This document shows positions 1 to 8,634 of a stretch of DNA of 64,000 nucleotides, in pieces. The stretch lies in assembly GCF_019396325.1 (NCBI RefSeq), contig NZ_JAHKRO010000025.1, positions 24,432-88,431 of the forward strand. Direction: 5' to 3'. The translations under genes were made by a program, and so were the position numbers. The notes under the pieces are model-generated. The model searched no databases. It was not told the origin of the DNA and was given only the letters and a program-made list of their open reading frames with translations. The DNA is from Nonomuraea ceibae (GTDB taxonomy: Bacteria; Actinomycetota; Actinomycetes; Streptosporangiales; Streptosporangiaceae). The stretch's first letter is position 1; every line of letters begins with the position of its first letter.

Positions 1-297
1 GATCGAGAGCTGCGGGCTGAGCGCGAGCTCCTGGTGGATGATGACGATGCCGGCGCGCTCGCTGTCGCGGATGCCGCCGAACTCGCCACGCTCGCCGTCG
101 AAGTGGATCTCGCCCTCGTACGTGCCGTGCGGATAGACGCCGGACAGCACCTTCATCAGCGTCGACTTCCCGGCGCCGTTCTCGCCGCAGATGGCGTGGA
201 TCTCGCCCCGTCGCACCGACAGGGTGACGTCCTGCAGCGCCTTCACGCCGGGGAACGTCTTGGTGATCCCGCTCATCCGCAAGATGTGGTCGGTCAT
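1..297 (-). CDS. Sugar ABC transporter ATP-binding protein, N-terminal part (cut by window edge)
   Basis: This encodes the first 99 residues of a sugar-importer ATPase of the MglA/XylG/GguA type; the rest lies beyond base 1. Walker A (GENGAGKST, residues 38-46) and the Q-loop segment [10 protein letters not shown] are visible. It follows the ChvE-like binding protein on the same strand across a 57-nt gap that holds a GC hairpin, so the two form one importer operon whose permease should lie outside the window. An alternative ATG sits at 274-276 (MSGITKTF), which matches the usual start of this domain. The family is clear; the exact sugar is not. Confidence 0.9.
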   Translation of the reverse strand, partial: MTDHILRMSGITKTFPGVKALQDVTLSVRRGEIHAICGENGAGKSTLMKVLSGVYPHGTYEGEIHFDGERGEFGGIRDSERAGIVIIHQELALSPQLSI

Positions 298-324
298 GTC
301 TCAAGCCCCTCGCCCGGGAGGGCC

Positions 325-345
325 CCGGGGGCGTGCCGCCCCCGG
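325..345 (-). promoter_or_regulatory. Intercistronic GC hairpin between binding protein and ATPase
   Basis: Arms CCGGGGGCG and CGCCCCCGG enclose a 3-nt loop. There is no U-tract. It sits just after the binding-protein stop. Such hairpins commonly protect the upstream message or attenuate read-through, so that the binding protein is made in excess over the ATPase (inference). Confidence 0.55.
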
Positions 346-354
346 AGCGCGCTC

Positions 355-1473
355 CTACTTGAGCTGGTCCTCGGTGTAGTAGTCGCCGCCGATGATGACG
401 TCCTTGTAGTTGCTCTCGTCCACGATCACCGGGTCGAGCAGGTACGAGGGGACGACCTTGGTGCCGTTGTCGTAGTCCTTGGTGTTGTTCACCTCGGGCT
501 TGCCGCCCTTGAGCACGGCGTCGGCCATCTTGACCGTGACCTCCGCGAGCTTGCGGGTGTCCTTGAAGATGGTGGAGTACTGCTCGCCGGCGACGATCGA
601 CTTGACCGAGGCGAGCTCGGCGTCCTGGCCGGTCACGACCGGGTAGGGCTGGCCGCTGGTGCCGTAGCCGCTGCTCTTGAGCGCCGACAGGATGCCGATG
701 GACAGGCCGTCGTAGGGCGACAGAACCCCGTCGACCTCGGCGCCGCCGGTGTAGGTCTTGGTGAGGATGTCCTCCATGCGCTTCTGCGCGGTGGCCGGGT
801 CCCAGCGGAGGATGGCGGCGGTCTTGAAGTCGGTCTGGCCGCTCTTGACCTTCAGCGTGCCGTCGTCGATCTTCGGCTGGAGCACCGACATGGCGCCGTT
901 CCAGAAGAACGTGGCGTTGTTGTCGTCGGGCGAACCGCCGAACAGCTCGACGTTGAACGGGCCCTTCTCGCCCTTGTCGACGCCGAGGCCCTGCAGCAGC
1001 GAGGTCGCCTGCTGGACGCCGACCTTGAAGTTGTCGAAGGTGGCGTAGTAGTCGACGTTGGGGCTGTTGCGGATGAGCCGGTCGTAGGCGATGACCGGGA
1101 TCTTGTTGTCGGCCGCCTGCTGGAGCTGGGAGGTCAGCGCGGTGCCGTCGATCGAGGCGACGATCAGGAGCTTGGCGCCCTTGGTGATCTGGTTCTCGAT
1201 CTGGTTGGCCTGGGTGGGGATGTCGTTCTCGGCGTACTGCAGGTCGACCTTGTAGCCGAGGGCTTCGAGCTGCTTCTTGACGTTGTCGCCGTCGTGGATC
1301 CACCGCTCGGACGACTTGGTCGGCATGGTGACGCCGACGAGGGCGCCGGCGTTGCCGCCCGCGGCGGCCTCGGACGCCTCGGCGTCGATGGTCTTCTGGG
1401 CGGAGCCGCAGGCCGTCATGGTCGCGGCGAGCGCGATGGCGGACACCACGCCCCCGATTCGTCCCAACCTCAT
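355..1473 (-). CDS. chvE: ChvE-like multiple-sugar-binding lipoprotein
   Basis: 372-residue periplasmic-binding-protein-like lipoprotein. It has a short N-terminal hydrophobic segment and a lipobox ending in TAC, with Cys22 as the probable lipidation site. The mature part has the type-1 sugar-binding fold of the ChvE/GguA/GguB class: [33 protein letters not shown] and [18 protein letters not shown] segments. It should capture monosaccharides outside the membrane and deliver them to the permease served by the ATPase downstream. The ATG at 1471-1473 is preceded by AGGAGAG. A LacI-type palindrome lies about 80 bp upstream of the start, suggesting repression in the absence of sugar. The sugar is not determinable here. 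Confidence 0.88.
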   Translation of the reverse strand: MRLGRIGGVVSAIALAATMTACGSAQKTIDAEASEAAAGGNAGALVGVTMPTKSSERWIHDGDNVKKQLEALGYKVDLQYAENDIPTQANQIENQITKGAKLLIVASIDGTALTSQLQQAADNKIPVIAYDRLIRNSPNVDYYATFDNFKVGVQQATSLLQGLGVDKGEKGPFNVELFGGSPDDNNATFFWNGAMSVLQPKIDDGTLKVKSGQTDFKTAAILRWDPATAQKRMEDILTKTYTGGAEVDGVLSPYDGLSIGILSALKSSGYGTSGQPYPVVTGQDAELASVKSIVAGEQYSTIFKDTRKLAEVTVKMADAVLKGGKPEVNNTKDYDNGTKVVPSYLLDPVIVDESNYKDVIIGGDYYTEDQLK

Positions 1474-1552
1474 CCTTGACTCTCCTCGTATGGGGGTTGC
1501 GGTGCTAAACCGTGATAAACCGGAACAAAGTTCGCATTACGTCTGGGCTGAT

Positions 1553-1566
1553 TGTTATCGCTAACA
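1553..1566. promoter_or_regulatory. LacI-family operator upstream of chvE
   Basis: TGTTATCGCTAACA is a 14-bp palindrome with the central CG typical of LacI-family operators; it extends to TTGTTA/TAACAA arms. Its half-site (TGTTA) differs from the TGTGA half-site at the ytf operon, so it may answer to another LacI regulator encoded outside the window. Confidence 0.7.
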
Positions 1567-1629
1567 ACGCTGGTGTCAATGGACGACGGTAACCTCCCGG
1601 AAACGGTCCGGTAACCACAGGTGGCCAGG

Positions 1630-2616
1630 TCAGGGGCGTCTCCGGGCCGAGAACAGCCGCTGCAGCAGGATGAAGGCGAACAGCAGGAGGCCGATGAAGA
1701 TCTTCGTCCACCACGAGCTGAGCGTCCCCTCGAAGCTGAGGATCGTCTGGATCAGCCCCAGCACGAGCACGCCCAGCACGGTGCCGAACAGGAACCCGGT
1801 GCCCCCGGTCAGCAGCGTGCCGCCGATGACGACCGCCGCGATGGCGTCCAGCTCCATGCCCACCGCGTGCAGGCCGTACCCGGAGAGCATGTAGAACGAC
1901 AGCAGGACCCCGCCGAGCGCCGAGCAGAAGCCGGAGATCGTGTAGACGGCGACCTTCGTCCGGCCCACCGGCAGCCCCATGAGCAGCGCCGACTGCTCGC
2001 TGCCCCCGGTGGCGTAGACGGCCCGGCCCAGCCGCGTGTAGTGCAGCACGTACGCCGCCGCCAGCACCACCACGGCCGCGATCACCACGCTCGGCGAGAT
2101 CCACAGATCGGCGAACAGGTCGATCCTGGTCTGCGCGAACGCCGTGAACGTGGCGTCCTCGATCGGGATCGACTCCGTGCCGATCGTGTAGCACAGCCCC
2201 CTGGCCAGGAACATCCCGGCCAGCGTGACGATGAACGGCTGGATGTCGAAGGCGTGCACCAGCCAGCCCATGAGCAGGCCCAGGCCCGACCCCACGAGCA
2301 GCACCAGCGGCACCACCACGTACGGCGGCCAGCCCGGCCCGGCCATCAGGCTCGCCGAGATCATCGTCGACAGCGCCACCACCGAGCCCACCGACAGGTC
2401 GATGCCGCCCGTCAGGATCACGAACGTCATCCCGACGGCCACGACCAGCAGGAACGCGTTGTCGATGAAGACGTTGAGCACCACCTGCCCGCTGGCGAAC
2501 CCCTCGTAGCGGATCCCGCCCACCACGAACATGGCCACGAACAGGCACCCCGTCACCAGGACCGGGACATACCTGGCGGGGACGGCCCGCCCGCCGCCCA
2601 GGGAGAGCGTCGTCAT
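1630..2616 (-). CDS. yjfF: Galactofuranose-type ABC transporter permease YjfF
   Basis: 328-residue polytopic permease of the branched-chain/sugar (BPD_transp_2) family. Several hydrophobic helices are evident, and the family signature TGGIDLSVGSVVAL falls near residues 70-85. It should form the membrane channel with YtfT, using energy from YtfR. The ATG at 2614-2616 overlaps the ytfT stop as ATGA, so the two permeases are translationally coupled. Gene order ytfQ-ytfR-ytfT-yjfF is the same as in Escherichia coli, where the system imports galactofuranose. The substrate in this organism is inferred from that. Confidence 0.9.
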   Translation of the reverse strand: MTTLSLGGGRAVPARYVPVLVTGCLFVAMFVVGGIRYEGFASGQVVLNVFIDNAFLLVVAVGMTFVILTGGIDLSVGSVVALSTMISASLMAGPGWPPYVVVPLVLLVGSGLGLLMGWLVHAFDIQPFIVTLAGMFLARGLCYTIGTESIPIEDATFTAFAQTRIDLFADLWISPSVVIAAVVVLAAAYVLHYTRLGRAVYATGGSEQSALLMGLPVGRTKVAVYTISGFCSALGGVLLSFYMLSGYGLHAVGMELDAIAAVVIGGTLLTGGTGFLFGTVLGVLVLGLIQTILSFEGTLSSWWTKIFIGLLLFAFILLQRLFSARRRP

Positions 2617-3635
2617 GCCGTCACCCGCACCTTCTCCTCGGCCGGACGGGCGGAGGACGGCCGCCGCCGGCGGTGGAACACCTTCTCGCGGAACGCCGGC
2701 GACTGCACGAGGCAGACCGCCGCCACCACGAGCGCCTTGAACAGCAGCGTGGTCTCGGGCGGCACGCCGACGGAGTAGATCGTCGTGGTCAGCGTCTGGA
2801 TGATGAGCGCGCCGAGCACGGTCCCGCCGAGCGAGAACCGGCCGCCGGCCAGCGACGTGCCGCCGATGACCACGGCCAGGATGGCGTCCAGCTCGATCCA
2901 GAGCCCGGCGTTGTTGCCGTCGGCGCTCGACACGTTCGAGCTGATCATGAGCCCGGCGACGCCCGCGCACAGGGCCGCGAACGCGTACACCATGACGATG
3001 ATCCCGCGCGCGCGGATGCCGGCCAGGCGGCTGGCCTCGGCGTTGCCGCCGACCGACTCGATGAGCAGGCCCAGCGCCAGCCGCCGCGTCAGGAACGCGG
3101 TGATCGCCAGCACCGCCAGCACCACGAGGACGCCGAACGGCACGGTCAGCCAGTAGCCGCCGCCGATCAGCTTGTAGGCCGGGTCGTTGACGGTGATGAT
3201 CTGCCCGTCGGTGATGAGCTGGGCCAGGCCGCGCCCGGCGACCATGAGGATCAGCGTCGCGATGATCGGCTGGATGCCGATCCCGGCCACCAGGAACCCG
3301 TTCCAGGCGCCCAGCAGCGTGCTCAGCCCGAGCGCCAGCACGATCGCGGTGAACACGCCCTGGTCCTGGCTGAGCTGCAGGCACGCCAGCGCGCCGGAGA
3401 TCGCCACCACCGAGCCCACCGACAGGTCGATGCCGCCGGTCGCGATGACGAGCGTCATGCCGAGCGAGACCAGGATGAGCGGCGCGCCGAAGCGCAGGAT
3501 GTCGATCAGGCTCCCGTACAGGTGCCCCTCACGCACCTCCACCGACAGGAAGCCGGGGATGAAGGCCACGTTGACCAGCAACAGCGCGGCCAGGATCAGG
3601 AGCGGCCAGATCAGCCGCCGCATCGCCGCCATCAC
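2613..3635 (-). CDS. ytfT: Galactofuranose-type ABC transporter permease YtfT
   Basis: 340-residue permease of the same family as YjfF, with the signature IATGGIDLSVGSVVAI. It is the partner subunit of the heterodimeric channel. The GTG at 3633-3635 overlaps the YtfR stop as GTGA, and an in-frame ATG follows immediately (MMAAMRR), so the start is certain to within a few codons. It is the third gene of the operon, and its own stop overlaps the yjfF start. Confidence 0.9.
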   Translation of the reverse strand: MMAAMRRLIWPLLILAALLLVNVAFIPGFLSVEVREGHLYGSLIDILRFGAPLILVSLGMTLVIATGGIDLSVGSVVAISGALACLQLSQDQGVFTAIVLALGLSTLLGAWNGFLVAGIGIQPIIATLILMVAGRGLAQLITDGQIITVNDPAYKLIGGGYWLTVPFGVLVVLAVLAITAFLTRRLALGLLIESVGGNAEASRLAGIRARGIIVMVYAFAALCAGVAGLMISSNVSSADGNNAGLWIELDAILAVVIGGTSLAGGRFSLGGTVLGALIIQTLTTTIYSVGVPPETTLLFKALVVAAVCLVQSPAFREKVFHRRRRPSSARPAEEKVRVTA

Positions 3636-5146
3636 GTACGGCCTCCGCTCGCGATCGTCTCCATCAGCACGTCCGTGGTGAGCTCTGGCCCGTTGGGCAG
3701 CTCGGCGACCAGCCGCCGGTCGCGCAGCACGGCGACCTTGTGGCTGAGCCGCAGCACCTCCTCCAGCTCGGCGGAGATGAACAGCACCGCCATGCCGCCG
3801 CCGGACAGCTCGGCGACCAGGCGCTGGATCTCGGTCTTGGCGCCCACGTCGATGCCACGGGTGGGCTCGTCAAGGATGAGCAGCCGCGGCTCCAGGATCA
3901 GCCAGCGGGCCAGCAGCACCTTCTGCTGGTTGCCGCCGCTCAGGTCGCGTACCAGGTGCTCGGGGTTGGGCGGGCTGATGCGCAGCGCCTTGACGTAGCG
4001 CTCGACCAGCTCGTCCTGCTGCTCGCGCGGCACCGGCCTGGTCCAGCCCCGCGTCGCCTGGAGCGCGAGGATGATGTTCTCGCGGACGGTCAGGTCCGGG
4101 ATGAGGCCGTCGGCCTTGCGGTTCTCCGAGCAGAACGCGATCCCGTGGCCCATCGCGGCGCGCGGGGTGCGCAGCGACGCGGGCGCGCCGCCGACCGCCA
4201 CCCGGCCGCCGCCCGCGTGGTCGGCGCCGAACAGCAGCCGGGCCACCTCCGTGCGGCCCGAGCCGAGCAGCCCGGCGAGCCCGACGACCTCGCCTTCGTG
4301 GATCGTGAGCGTGAACGGCTCGATCGCCCCGGCGCGGCCCAGCTCGCGGGCCTCCACCAGGGGCCGGTCGAAGGCCGCGGCCTCGCCGTGCAGCCGGTCG
4401 AGCGCGGCCAGCTCCTGGCCGATCATCTTGGCGACGAGGTCGACCTGGCTGAGCTCGCGCGTCGGGTACTCGCCGACGAGCCGGCCGTTGCGCAGGATCG
4501 TCATCCGGTCGGAGATCTCGTACACCTGGTCCAGGAAGTGCGACACGAACAGGATCGCGATGCCGTCGTCCTTGAGCCTGCGCATCACCCGGAAGAGCTG
4601 GCCCACCTCGTCGGCGTCCAGGCTGGAGGTGGGCTCGTCCAGGATGAGCACCCGGGCCTCGACGTCGAGGGCGCGGGCGATCGCCACCATCTGCTGGATC
4701 GCCAGCGAGTAGGCCGACAGCGGCGCCGACACGTCCAGGTCCAGCTCCAGCCGGGCGAGCAGCTCGCGGGCGCGGGCCCGCATCCGCTTCCAGTCGATGC
4801 GGCCCCACCTGCGGGGCTCGCGGCCGATGAGGATGTTCTCCGCGACCGACAGGTTGGTGCAGAGGTTGACCTCCTGGTAGACGGTGCTGATGCCGGCCTG
4901 GCGGGCCTCCAGCGGGCTGCCGAACGCGACAGACCGGCCGGCCAGCTCGATCGCGCCCTCGTCGGCCTGGTGGACGCCGGTCAGCACCTTGATCAGGGTG
5001 GACTTCCCGGCGCCGTTCTCGCCCATGAGCGCGTGCACCTCGCCGGGCAGCAGCCTCAGGTCCACGCCGTCCAGCGCGCGCACGCCAGGGAACTGTTTGC
5101 CGATCCCGCTCATCCGCAGGACCGGCGCGGGTGTGGCCATCGCCAT
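3632..5146 (-). CDS. ytfR: Galactofuranose-type ABC transporter ATP-binding protein YtfR (two ABC domains)
   Basis: 504-residue ATPase with two fused ABC cassettes, as in sugar importers of the MglA/RbsA class. The first cassette has Walker [10 protein letters not shown], a degenerate signature (AYSLAIQQM) and Walker B VLILDEPTSSLD. The second lacks a normal Walker A (GLLGSGRTE) but keeps the signature DLSGGNQQKV and LLILDEPTRGID, the usual asymmetry of this family. The ATG at 5144-5146 has GGAAGGGG just upstream. It follows ytfQ across a 44-nt gap filled by a perfect GC palindrome and overlaps ytfT by 4 nt. Confidence 0.92.
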   Translation of the reverse strand: MAMATPAPVLRMSGIGKQFPGVRALDGVDLRLLPGEVHALMGENGAGKSTLIKVLTGVHQADEGAIELAGRSVAFGSPLEARQAGISTVYQEVNLCTNLSVAENILIGREPRRWGRIDWKRMRARARELLARLELDLDVSAPLSAYSLAIQQMVAIARALDVEARVLILDEPTSSLDADEVGQLFRVMRRLKDDGIAILFVSHFLDQVYEISDRMTILRNGRLVGEYPTRELSQVDLVAKMIGQELAALDRLHGEAAAFDRPLVEARELGRAGAIEPFTLTIHEGEVVGLAGLLGSGRTEVARLLFGADHAGGGRVAVGGAPASLRTPRAAMGHGIAFCSENRKADGLIPDLTVRENIILALQATRGWTRPVPREQQDELVERYVKALRISPPNPEHLVRDLSGGNQQKVLLARWLILEPRLLILDEPTRGIDVGAKTEIQRLVAELSGGGMAVLFISAELEEVLRLSHKVAVLRDRRLVAELPNGPELTTDVLMETIASGGRT

Positions 5147-5160
5147 CCCCTTCCGGTGGC

Positions 5161-5184
5161 GGGGCCGGGCCGCGGCCCGGCCCC
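5161..5184 (-). promoter_or_regulatory. Perfect 24-bp GC palindrome between ytfQ and ytfR
   Basis: The segment is its own reverse complement: GGGGCCGGGCCG followed by its complement. There is no T-tract. It lies directly after the ytfQ stop and before the ytfR ribosome-binding site. It occupies the same place as the hairpin after chvE and probably sets the binding-protein to ATPase ratio (inference). Confidence 0.6.
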
Positions 5185-5190
5185 TTGGGA

Positions 5191-6171
5191 TCAGTACTGG
5201 CGGCTGGGCAGGGCCTGCTTGGCCTGCTCCTGGGTGAACGTGGTCTCCTCGGTCACCACGCGGGGCGGCACCTGCTCGCCCGCGACGACCTTCTTGGCCA
5301 GGTCCATGAGCTGCGGGCCGAGCAGCGGGGAGCACTCGACGATGTAGTTGATCTTCCCGTCGGCCAGGGCCTGCATGCCGTCCTTGACGGCGTCCACCGT
5401 GATGATCTTGATGTCGGCGCCGGGCGTCTTGCCCGCGCCCTCGATGGCCTCGATCGCGCCCAGACCCATGTCGTCGTTGTGCGCGTACAGCACGTCGATG
5501 TCCGGGTTGGACTTCAGGAACGCCTCCATGACCTCCTTGCCCTTGGCCCGGGTGAAGTCGCCGGTCTGCGAGGCGATGATCTTGAACTTGGGGTCGGCCC
5601 CGATGACCTCGGCGAAACCGGCCTTGCGGTCGTTGGCCGGGGCCGAGCCGGTGGTGCCCTGCAGCTCGACGATGTTGACCGGGCCGGACTCGTCCTTGTA
5701 CTCCTCCACCAGCCACTGGCCGGCCTTCTTGCCCTCCTCGACGAAGTCGGAGCCGAGGAAGGTCTTGTAGAGCGAGGTGTCCTTGGAGTCGACGGCGCGG
5801 TCGGTCAGGATGACCGGGATCTTGGCGTTCTGCGCCTCCTTGAGCACGGTGTCCCAGCCCGACTCCACCACCGGCGAGAACGCGATCACGTCCACCTTCT
5901 GCTGGATGAACGAGCGGAGCGCCTTGATCTGGTTCTCCTGCTTCTGCTGGGCGTCGGAGAACTTCAGCTCGATGCCGGCGCTCTTGGCCGACTCCTGCAC
6001 GGACTTGGTGTTCGCGGTGCGCCAGCCGCTCTCGGCGCCGACCTGGGAGAAGCCCATGGTGATCGAGTCGCCCGCGCCGCCCGCCGGGTCACTGCCGGTC
6101 GAGCCGCTGTTCGAACCGCATCCGGCCAGGGCGACGACGGCCGCCACCAGCACAGAGATCTTCTTCAACAC
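5191..6171 (-). CDS. ytfQ: Galactofuranose-type sugar-binding lipoprotein YtfQ
   Basis: 326-residue binding protein. The start chosen is GTG at 6169-6171, giving a compact lipoprotein signal (VLKKISVLVAAVVALAGC; Cys18) with AAAGGA 10 nt upstream. A longer reading from an upstream ATG would run into the operator and is less likely. YtfQ-like segments include FSQVGAESGWRTANTKS, IAFSPVVESGWDTVL and VLYAHNDDMGLGAI. It should bind a furanose sugar outside the cell for the YtfR/T/YjfF importer. First gene of the operon; a LacI operator lies immediately upstream of its ribosome-binding site, so repression by the adjacent LacI regulator is likely. Confidence 0.9.
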   Translation of the reverse strand: MLKKISVLVAAVVALAGCGSNSGSTGSDPAGGAGDSITMGFSQVGAESGWRTANTKSVQESAKSAGIELKFSDAQQKQENQIKALRSFIQQKVDVIAFSPVVESGWDTVLKEAQNAKIPVILTDRAVDSKDTSLYKTFLGSDFVEEGKKAGQWLVEEYKDESGPVNIVELQGTTGSAPANDRKAGFAEVIGADPKFKIIASQTGDFTRAKGKEVMEAFLKSNPDIDVLYAHNDDMGLGAIEAIEGAGKTPGADIKIITVDAVKDGMQALADGKINYIVECSPLLGPQLMDLAKKVVAGEQVPPRVVTEETTFTQEQAKQALPSRQY

Positions 6172-6195
6172 GTGGGGGGTGTCCTTTCTGAAATT

Positions 6196-6209
6196 TGTGA
6201 GCGTTAACA
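6196..6209. promoter_or_regulatory. LacI-family operator upstream of ytfQ
   Basis: TGTGAGCGTTAACA matches, apart from one central base, the site in front of the lacI-type gene at 7288. It lies 25-38 bp before the ytfQ GTG. This pairing is the direct evidence that the adjacent regulator controls the importer. Confidence 0.75.
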
Positions 6210-6246
6210 TTCTGTGGACGGCGTTCACGTCCGGCCGCTCCGCCCG

Positions 6247-7257
6247 TCAGCGCGGAGCGGTGCTCGCGCGCCGGACGAAGGCCGGGGGCACGACGAGCCG
6301 CTCATGCTCGCCGCCGCCCTCGATCTGGCGCAGCAGCATGCCGATGCTGTGCCTGCCGACCGCGCCGAAGTCCTGCCTGACAGTGGTGAGCGGCGGCGAG
6401 AAGAACTCCGACTCGGGGATGTCGTCGAAGCCGACGACGCTCACCTGACCGGGCACCCTCACCCCCTGCTCGGTGAAGGCGCGCAGCACGCCGAGCGCCA
6501 TCTGGTCGTTGGCGACGAAGACCGCGCTCACGTCGCGCATGGCCGCCAGGCGGCGACCGGCCTCGTAACCGGAACGCGGGCTCCAGTCACCGGCCAGCGG
6601 CTCCGGCGTCTCCCGGCCGGCCGCCTCCAGCGCGGCCCGCCACCCGGCGACCCGGCCCTCGGCCTCCAGCCAGTCGGACGGCCCGCTGACGTGCCAGACC
6701 GTCTCGTGTCCCAGCGAGAGCAGGTGCTCGGTGGCGAGCCTGCCCCCTTCGACCTGGTCCACGCAGACCACCGGCACGTCGCCGGCCTCGCCGCCCTCGA
6801 CCGCGACGGCCGGGATGTCGAGCGGCAGGTCGGCCAGCGCCTGGGCGGCCGACCGCTGTGGGGCGACCACCACGATCCCGTCGACGCCCTGGTCAGCCAG
6901 GTAGTCGAGGGCGTCGCGGACGCCGCTCCTGTCGATGGACTTGAGGCTGACGATGCTGACGAAGTAACCGGCCGCCCGGGCCGCCTGCTCGATGCCGTAG
7001 ACCGTGCTGGCGGGGCCGTACAGGGTGGTGTCGAAGCTGACCACGCCGAGCGTGCGCGAGTGCCTGGTGACCAGCGCGCGGGCGACGAGGTTGCGGCGGT
7101 AGCCCAGCTTGTCGATCGCCTCCAGAACCCTGGTGCGGGTCTCGCCGCGCACGTTGGGATGCTCGTTCAGCACGCGGGAGACCGTCTGGTGGGACACTCC
7201 CGCCTCCCTGGCCACGTCGGCCATGACAGGCGGGCGGCGCCCCTGGATGGATGCCAC
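6247..7257 (-). CDS. LacI-family transcriptional regulator of the ytf importer
   Basis: 336-residue repressor. The N-terminal helix-turn-helix is VMADVAREAGVSHQTVSRVL (about residues 11-30), followed by the hinge (LGYRRNLVARALVTRHSRTL) and a periplasmic-binding-protein-like sensor domain ending near EGGGEHERLVVPP. GTG at 7255-7257 is preferred over the upstream in-frame ATG because AAAGGAG lies 7 nt before it and the HTH then begins at the usual distance. It is upstream of, and codirectional with, ytfQ, and both genes carry a TGTGA(A/G)CGTTAACA operator, implying autoregulation and sugar-dependent induction of the importer. Confidence 0.9.
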   Translation of the reverse strand: MASIQGRRPPVMADVAREAGVSHQTVSRVLNEHPNVRGETRTRVLEAIDKLGYRRNLVARALVTRHSRTLGVVSFDTTLYGPASTVYGIEQAARAAGYFVSIVSLKSIDRSGVRDALDYLADQGVDGIVVVAPQRSAAQALADLPLDIPAVAVEGGEAGDVPVVCVDQVEGGRLATEHLLSLGHETVWHVSGPSDWLEAEGRVAGWRAALEAAGRETPEPLAGDWSPRSGYEAGRRLAAMRDVSAVFVANDQMALGVLRAFTEQGVRVPGQVSVVGFDDIPESEFFSPPLTTVRQDFGAVGRHSIGMLLRQIEGGGEHERLVVPPAFVRRASTAPR

Positions 7258-7287
7258 AGCCGTGCTCCTTTCCGGGCTTGGGAAGAC

Positions 7288-7301
7288 TGTGAACGTTAAC
7301 A
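7288..7301. promoter_or_regulatory. LacI-family operator upstream of the regulator gene
   Basis: TGTGAACGTTAACA lies about 30 bp upstream of the regulator's GTG. It differs from the ytfQ site in one central base. Probably autoregulatory. Confidence 0.72.
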
Positions 7302-7353
7302 ACCAGTCTCGTCAAGCGTCGTTTCGATTACGGCCGCGTCACCGGCGGCGCGG

Positions 7354-8181
7354 TCAGGGTTTGCGGGCCACGCCGCCCGCGATGCAGACGCCGCCCAGCG
7401 TGAGGGGAAGCTCGACCGGCTGCTCCGGCCGCCACAGCGGCACGTGCACCACGCCGGGCTCGACCGGCTCCAGCCCGTCGAAGAAGCGCACGATCTCCTT
7501 CAGGTCGCGGGCCCGCCCGGTGCCCAGCATCGCCAGCAGGACGCCCTCCAGCGCCCGCACCTCCGGCGCGCACGAGCAGAAGTGCGTGAGCTGCATGAAG
7601 CTGCCCGGCGCCAGCTTCGCCTTGTACGTGCCGACCAGCTCCTCCGGGCCCTCCTCGTCGCTCAGATGGTGCACGACGGCCACCAGCAGCAGGCCGATCG
7701 GCCGGGAGAAGTCCAGGAAGCCGGCCACCTTCGGATGCTCGAAGATCGCCTCCGGCTCGCGCAGGTCGGCGGTGATGACCCGGGTGTTGTCGTTGGTCTG
7801 CAGGATCGCGCGGGCATGGGCGAGCACGATCGGGTCGTTGTCGACGTAGACGACCTTGGCGCGCGGGTTGATCCGCTGGGCGACCGAGTGGGTGTTGTCC
7901 ATCGTCGGCAGCCCGGAGCCGAGGTCGAGGAACTGGTCGATGCCCTGCTCGGTCATGTAGCGCACGCCGCGGAAAAGCATCGCGCGATTCTGCCGCGCGC
8001 CTTCGCCGCCGTCGGGGAAATGCTTCATGCCCTCCAGCGCTATCGCGCGGTCGACCGCGAAATTGTCCTTGCCGCCCAGGAAAGCGTCATAGACGCGGGC
8101 GATGCTGGGTTTGCTCGCGTCTATCTCAGGCGGCAGGTAATCCGGGTCCTGATGCGTCCAGCTGGGGGTTCCCTCGCCCAT
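7354..8181 (-). CDS. SAM-dependent methyltransferase, DUF574 (Methyltransf_19) family
   Basis: 275-residue protein of the actinomycete-expanded DUF574 family. The family hallmark VYDAFLGGKDNFAVDR is at about residues 30-45. The SAM-binding loop FLDLGSGLPT is at 84-93, and an acidic strand end YVDNDPIV follows. ATG at 8179-8181 is chosen because GAGGTGG precedes it; the ORF is open further upstream, but that stretch has no family similarity. Members occur in many copies per genome and most have no known substrate. It stands alone between the LacI gene and DUF4236, so context gives no hint of function. Confidence 0.85.
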   Translation of the reverse strand: MGEGTPSWTHQDPDYLPPEIDASKPSIARVYDAFLGGKDNFAVDRAIALEGMKHFPDGGEGARQNRAMLFRGVRYMTEQGIDQFLDLGSGLPTMDNTHSVAQRINPRAKVVYVDNDPIVLAHARAILQTNDNTRVITADLREPEAIFEHPKVAGFLDFSRPIGLLLVAVVHHLSDEEGPEELVGTYKAKLAPGSFMQLTHFCSCAPEVRALEGVLLAMLGTGRARDLKEIVRFFDGLEPVEPGVVHVPLWRPEQPVELPLTLGGVCIAGGVARKP

Positions 8182-8369
8182 GAGCCACCTCGTCGATCGG
8201 CGTCGAATGCGTTCGGAGCATAGCGAGCGCGACATTCTTCCGCAGATCAGAATGAACCTTTCATTGGGCAATCAGCCCATTCGATGACATGCGTGCAATG
8301 GGGCAGGGAACCTCGCGCGGACGCCGATCGTTTCACCAGGAGAACGACGCGTACTCCGGAGGAGGGGCA

Positions 8370-8579
8370 GTGGGCTGGCACTACAGAAAGTCGATCAAGG
8401 TGGGCCCGTTCCGGGTCAACCTCTCACGGCACGGCGTCGGCCACAGCTTCGGCAACCGCCGCTTCCACGTGTCGACGACGCCCGACGGCCGCCGCCACGT
8501 CACCGTGCGCCTGCCCGGCGGCTTCCACGTGAGCAAGTCCTTCGGCAAGCGGCGCCACCACCGGCACTACCGCTACTGA
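8370..8579 (+). CDS. DUF4236 family small protein
   Basis: 69-residue basic protein. The GTG at 8370-8372 gives MGWHYRKSIKVGPFRVNLS, the conserved opening of DUF4236 (aromatic-R-K-S...GP-R-NLS...G). GGAGGAGG lies just upstream and decides the start; longer upstream readings are unlikely. The C-terminus is His/Arg rich (KRRHHRHYRY). Function unknown. It is followed by a perfect-palindrome terminator shared with the convergent tRNA-Ala gene. Confidence 0.75.
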   Translation: MGWHYRKSIKVGPFRVNLSRHGVGHSFGNRRFHVSTTPDGRRHVTVRLPGGFHVSKSFGKRRHHRHYRY

Positions 8580-8589
8580 CGGGCAGCAC

Positions 8590-8625
8590 GGCGAAGGCCC
8601 CGGGGACGTCCCCGGGGCCTTCGCC
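8590..8625. terminator. Bidirectional terminator between DUF4236 and tRNA-Ala
   Basis: A 36-bp perfect palindrome (GGCGAAGGCCCCGGGGAC followed by its reverse complement) sits between two convergent genes. It can fold on either strand. Confidence 0.8.
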
Positions 8626-8634
8626 GATCGTGGG

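Noticed and set aside
34..1479. Long plus-strand open frame opposite chvE (481 codons)
   Set aside because: Antisense shadow of a GC-rich gene: Val/Leu/Asp/Arg-rich low-complexity translation, no motif, while the minus strand gives a full lipoprotein.
8284..8369. Longer start for the DUF4236 gene
   Set aside because: The upstream codons have no similarity to the family and GGAGGAGG directly before GTG 8370 fits the conserved N-terminus.
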